Source: an uncultured Pseudomonadota bacterium (GTDB taxonomy: Bacteria; Pseudomonadota; Alphaproteobacteria; RF32; CAG-239). From it: a stretch of 18,087 nt of DNA. Position 1 is the stretch's first letter. Each line of letters starts with the position of its first letter. Location of the stretch: positions 1 through 18,087 of the forward strand of contig CASFLB010000013.1 in NCBI GenBank assembly GCA_949295395.1, in the 5' to 3' direction. The notes below the pieces were generated by a model. That model saw only the letters and a list, made by a program, of their open reading frames with translations. It was not told the DNA's origin and ran no database searches. The translations under genes were made by a program, and so were the position numbers. This document shows positions 15,850-18,087 of this stretch, one piece after another.

Positions 15850-16290
15850 TCATTCGCGGTGATACGGATGATGATTGAGGATAGTTGAAGCGCGATAAAT
15901 TTGCTCGGTCAAAACCGCCCGCATAAGCATATGCGGCAATGTCAGTTTGCCAAAGGAAAGAATAAGGTCGGCGCGTTCACGGGTTGAAGGCAAATGCCCA
16001 TCTGCCCCACCGATAAGAAAACAAATTTCAGAAACACCATCAAGCATCCAATCCTGAATTTTAGCAGCAAATTCGGTACTTTTGATATTAACTCCGCGCT
16101 CATCCAGCACAACAACTTTGGCGCCATGAGGAATATTTTCGATTAAAAACTTAGCTTCGTCGCTTTGCGTTGAATTATCTTTTTCTTTAATGACAATCTC
16201 CCAAGAGCAACGCTTAACATATTCAGCAATCAGCGCAAACTCCGGCGAGTTTCGCTTGCATTTTCCGATAGCTAAAATAACAACTTTCAT
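15850..16290 (-). CDS. rlmH: 23S rRNA (pseudouridine1915-N3)-methyltransferase RlmH
   Basis: RlmH is a SPOUT methyltransferase that methylates pseudouridine 1915 in helix 69 of 23S rRNA on the assembled ribosome. The 146-residue protein shows LDERG, FLIGGADGH (SAM-binding glycine loop), LSFGKLTLPHMLMR and the invariant HPYHRE C-terminus. Length is near the usual 150-155. The start is ATG 16290 with GGGAGG four bases upstream. The longer frame to 16341 would begin at the promoter's -35 box. It has its own promoter directly after the terminator of the preceding gene, and converges on uvrB with only two bases between the stops. Confidence 0.97.
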   Translation of the reverse strand: MKVVILAIGKCKRNSPEFALIAEYVKRCSWEIVIKEKDNSTQSDEAKFLIENIPHGAKVVVLDERGVNIKSTEFAAKIQDWMLDGVSEICFLIGGADGHLPSTRERADLILSFGKLTLPHMLMRAVLTEQIYRASTILNHHPYHRE

Positions 16291-16313
16291 AACGCCTCCC
16301 TTTATCGGAAAAC

Positions 16314-16341
16314 AGTTTAAATCATCACTAAGCGCTGTCAA
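16314..16341 (-). promoter_or_regulatory. Promoter of rlmH
   Basis: On the minus strand a perfect TTGACA (16341-16336) is spaced 16 bases from TAAACT (16319-16314), followed by a short leader to the ribosome binding site. It begins within three bases of the T-tract of the preceding terminator. Confidence 0.6.
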
Positions 16342-16344
16342 GAC

Positions 16345-16387
16345 AAAAAAAGAGCCTGAAACCTTGCAAGCAAGGATTTCAAGCTCT
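16345..16387 (-). terminator. Rho-independent terminator after the unknown soluble gene
   Basis: On the minus strand AGAGCTTGAAA pairs with TTTCAGGCTCT (11 bp with one G-U), then after a bulged T, CCTTGC pairs with GCAAGG around a two-base loop. Seven T residues follow. It is the strongest terminator in the window and lies eight bases after the stop of the 202-residue gene. Confidence 0.92.
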
Positions 16388-16394
16388 GATAACT

Positions 16395-17003
16395 TTAGTA
16401 CAACGACACTTTTTGTTCGGCAATTTCTTGCGGAACAACCCCGGTATAATACACGGTTGTCAACACATGCATACCCAGCACATTGTCAAAATAGTCTCTA
16501 GCATTACTAGACGGCGCAACAAATTCAAAGGCAACAACCTGATCCAAAATCTCTTCCGGACATTGGATAATCGCATCAGCAATCGTCGGACGCAAAACCA
16601 CCGGAGAATAGTCCGAATCATAATAAGTCGTAACACGTCTTAATTCCACCAGCCCCGATGCTTCTTGCAAAATCTTTTGAGCTTGCGACAATGGACAATA
16701 CACCGGAACTTGCTCCGTCCAAAAGAGCAATCTTCCATAGCGCTTAATCAACCGTTGATGTCGACGAAAATGCTCTTCACCCAGCAAATAGTTAGCAAGT
16801 TTGTCATCATCAAAGAAGGAGCAATAAATCTCCGAGCCACGCAACAGCGGATGCATTTTTTGAGCATAAGCCAAAAGCTTCTCGTTCGACCAAGACTTTG
16901 CAAGCTTTTGCAAATTTTTCAAAAGCTTAACTTTTTTCTCACGCACTTCCATAGTTGCAAACCCATAACGCCGCGCTGCCGCAATTTTTTCAGAATAATT
17001 CAT
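16395..17003 (-). CDS. Conserved-looking soluble protein of unknown function
   Basis: Not recognised. The 202-residue product is probably cytoplasmic: it has no signal or membrane helix. Residues 1-50 are basic and helical. The middle holds a run of charged and aromatic residues (SFFDDDKLANYLLGEEHFRRHQRL). The C-terminal half alternates hydrophobic strands (VELRRVTTYYDSDYSPVVLRP, VVAFEFVAPS). The ATG at 17003 has no visible Shine-Dalgarno, and an internal ATG at 16952 is possible, but the reading frame is intact. It is bracketed by its own promoter and terminator and lies between rsfS and rlmH, which are normally adjacent. A ribosome-linked role is a guess from neighbourhood only. Confidence 0.7.
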   Translation of the reverse strand: MNYSEKIAAARRYGFATMEVREKKVKLLKNLQKLAKSWSNEKLLAYAQKMHPLLRGSEIYCSFFDDDKLANYLLGEEHFRRHQRLIKRYGRLLFWTEQVPVYCPLSQAQKILQEASGLVELRRVTTYYDSDYSPVVLRPTIADAIIQCPEEILDQVVAFEFVAPSSNARDYFDNVLGMHVLTTVYYTGVVPQEIAEQKVSLY

Positions 17004-17045
17004 ATGAATATATGTTTTGAGTTAATAATAAAAAATATCACACCC

Positions 17046-17073
17046 AATATAGACTAAAAACATTTTTTGTCAA
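17046..17073 (-). promoter_or_regulatory. Promoter of the unknown soluble gene
   Basis: On the minus strand a perfect TTGACA (17073-17068) is spaced 16 bases from TATATT (17051-17046). The predicted leader is about 35 bases. As for rlmH, the -35 box follows directly on the T-tract of the upstream terminator. Confidence 0.65.
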
Positions 17074-17076
17074 CAC

Positions 17077-17107
17077 AAAAAAAGACCTCTGACATCATCA
17101 AAGGCCT
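17077..17107 (-). terminator. Rho-independent terminator after the membrane-protein gene
   Basis: On the minus strand AGGCCTTTGA pairs with TCAGAGGTCT (10 bp with two G-U pairs) around a TGATG loop, then seven T residues. It starts ten bases after the stop codon of the membrane-protein gene. Confidence 0.88.
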
Positions 17108-17117
17108 TTCATAAGCA

Positions 17118-17621
17118 TCAATCTTTTTTGCGCGGAATAAACATCATAAAAACGGGAACAATAAAAAGAAACAAAACATAAGCAACCGGCAAAAACATAC
17201 TGGTAACTGTGTTAAAATAAAAGTACCTTTTATCAAAAAAGGAAAGTCTGTCATAAAAAAGAGCCGCAAAAGCCACCAAGACAAGAACTACAATCCATCG
17301 CAGATCTTTCCTATTTTTTACGATGTATATCTTATCATACACAAAACTGCAAACAACAGCCAAAACCAAATAAAAAATAGAGGTAAAAGCCGCAATAAAA
17401 TAATTTTGCAAATTAGCGTTTTTATAAAGTATAACATAAACATCCGACAAATCCGAAGGAATGGAGAAAGATTTTGAAGCTAAAAACGTATAAGCAATAA
17501 CAAACGCCAAACAAGCTCCATAAAAACCCACATGCCGAATATATTTGTATAAAGGAACAAAAGCCCCCAAAGAAACGCATCCCCCTATCATAAACAGGGC
17601 TATTAATTCTTTTGCTTCCAT
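17118..17621 (-). CDS. Small multi-pass membrane protein of unknown function
   Basis: Not recognised. The 167-residue product has about five hydrophobic helices (near 4-22, 32-48, 74-94, 108-124 and 140-158) and a basic tail RKKD. I prefer ATG 17621 to the longer TTG frame at 17672. The latter lies beside a candidate -10 box (17678-17673), so it would not be transcribed with room for a ribosome site. No clear Shine-Dalgarno is seen for either. It lies between rsfS and the unknown soluble gene, and carries its own terminator. Confidence 0.65.
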   Translation of the reverse strand: MEAKELIALFMIGGCVSLGAFVPLYKYIRHVGFYGACLAFVIAYTFLASKSFSIPSDLSDVYVILYKNANLQNYFIAAFTSIFYLVLAVVCSFVYDKIYIVKNRKDLRWIVVLVLVAFAALFYDRLSFFDKRYFYFNTVTSMFLPVAYVLFLFIVPVFMMFIPRKKD

Positions 17622-17672
17622 AATGATATATTTTTTTAATTGTAAAACATAATTATTAATTCGAACACTCAA

Positions 17673-17701
17673 AATTTATCAAATTTTGACAAAAAAATCA
17701 A
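17673..17701 (-). promoter_or_regulatory. Candidate promoter of the membrane-protein gene
   Basis: On the minus strand TTGATT (17701-17696) is spaced 17 bases from TAAATT (17678-17673), in the gap after the rsfS terminator. The predicted start is near 17666, giving a leader of about 45 bases to ATG 17621. Confidence 0.45.
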
Positions 17702-17774
17702 GAACTTTTCAACTTTTCGAACAAACATTTTTAGAAAACAAAAATTCGCTTTTTCATCCTTCCCTACCACCCAT

Positions 17775-17800
17775 AAAAAAAATCGCCACGATGGGCGATT
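17775..17800 (-). terminator. Rho-independent terminator of rsfS
   Basis: On the minus strand AATCGCC pairs with GGCGATT (7 bp, 6-nt loop), followed by T residues (eight A on the plus strand at 17775-17782). It starts 11 bases after the rsfS stop. Confidence 0.88.
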
Positions 17801-17811
17801 CTCAAAAGGAA

Positions 17812-18087
17812 CTAAATCTTGCGAATTTCGGCAACACTGCTCCACATTTTTTCAATACTGTAAAAATCACGCACCTCAGGCTTGAAGAGATGAACAATCA
17901 CATCAAAAGCATCAATCAACACCCAGTCAGCTTTTTCCGCTCCCTCAACCGTTGACTTATAGCCGGCTTTTTTTAGATTTTCTTGTACCTTTTCGGCCAA
18001 AGAAGCCACATGACGCTGTGATGTTCCGCTGGCAATCACCATATAGCTGGCGATTGAGGTTTTACCTTTCAAATCCATAACCACAAC
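17812..18087 (-). CDS. rsfS: Ribosomal silencing factor RsfS (partial, 5' end outside window)
   Basis: RsfS binds L14 on the 50S subunit and blocks joining with 30S, lowering translation under starvation. About 91 residues are visible, reading VVVMDLKGKTSIASYMVIAS, then GTSQRHVASLAE, the EGAEKADWVLIDAFDVIVHLF core and RDFYSIEKMW. These are the standard C-terminal features of the Iojap/RsfS family. The full protein is usually 105-130 residues, and since the frame is open to the window edge, the true start lies beyond 18087. The TAG stop is at 17812-17814, followed by a terminator. nadD commonly lies upstream but is outside the window. Confidence 0.95.
   Translation of the reverse strand, partial: VVVMDLKGKTSIASYMVIASGTSQRHVASLAEKVQENLKKAGYKSTVEGAEKADWVLIDAFDVIVHLFKPEVRDFYSIEKMWSSVAEIRKI

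Noticed and set aside
17622..17672. TTG start for the membrane protein, adding 17 residues.
   Set aside because: It would sit directly next to a candidate -10 box and has no ribosome site.

Overview
The window reads as chromosomal DNA of an AT-rich alphaproteobacterium, probably an uncultured relative of Rhodospirillales. This is an inference from gene content. The run fliL, fliM, a DUF6468-like gene and a MotE-like gene, the alphaproteobacterial style of RlmH and FliM, and an alphaproteobacterial cold-shock protein all fit. No phage, IS element or CRISPR array was seen.

Left part (1-3220, minus strand): a tRNA-Pro(CGG) with its terminator, then motB, motA, nhaA and a cold-shock gene. The stator pair resembles the Bacillus-type MotA/MotB more than the usual long alphaproteobacterial stators. 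A NhaA-type Na+/H+ antiporter lies directly upstream of it.

Middle (3221-8053, minus strand): an AT-rich gap with no convincing gene, then a four-gene unit that I consider the most novel part of the window. In transcription order it holds an uncatalogued 22-residue membrane peptide with its own strong ribosome binding site, a 230-residue membrane-anchored Cys-rich protein, a 939-residue protein with a type IV prepilin-like leader followed by beta-strand-type repeats and a Cys-containing C-terminal head, and a 237-residue secreted Cys-containing protein. This looks like a pilus-tip or surface-fibre system, but no assembly ATPase, prepilin peptidase or secretin lies in the window.

Right-centre (8235-15847, plus strand): a tightly packed flagellar operon, divergent from the pilin unit. 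It holds fliL, fliM, a DUF6468-like gene, a MotE-like gene and a 955-residue exported TPR protein. uvrB follows after a single base. A candidate internal promoter may let uvrB be expressed on its own.

Right end (15850-18087, minus strand): the partial rsfS, an unknown membrane protein, an unknown soluble protein and rlmH. rsfS and rlmH are usually neighbours. Here two uncharacterised genes separate them, and each boundary carries a clear hairpin terminator. Two of these terminators run directly into a TTGACA -35 box, and a similar arrangement occurs between the cold-shock gene and nhaA.
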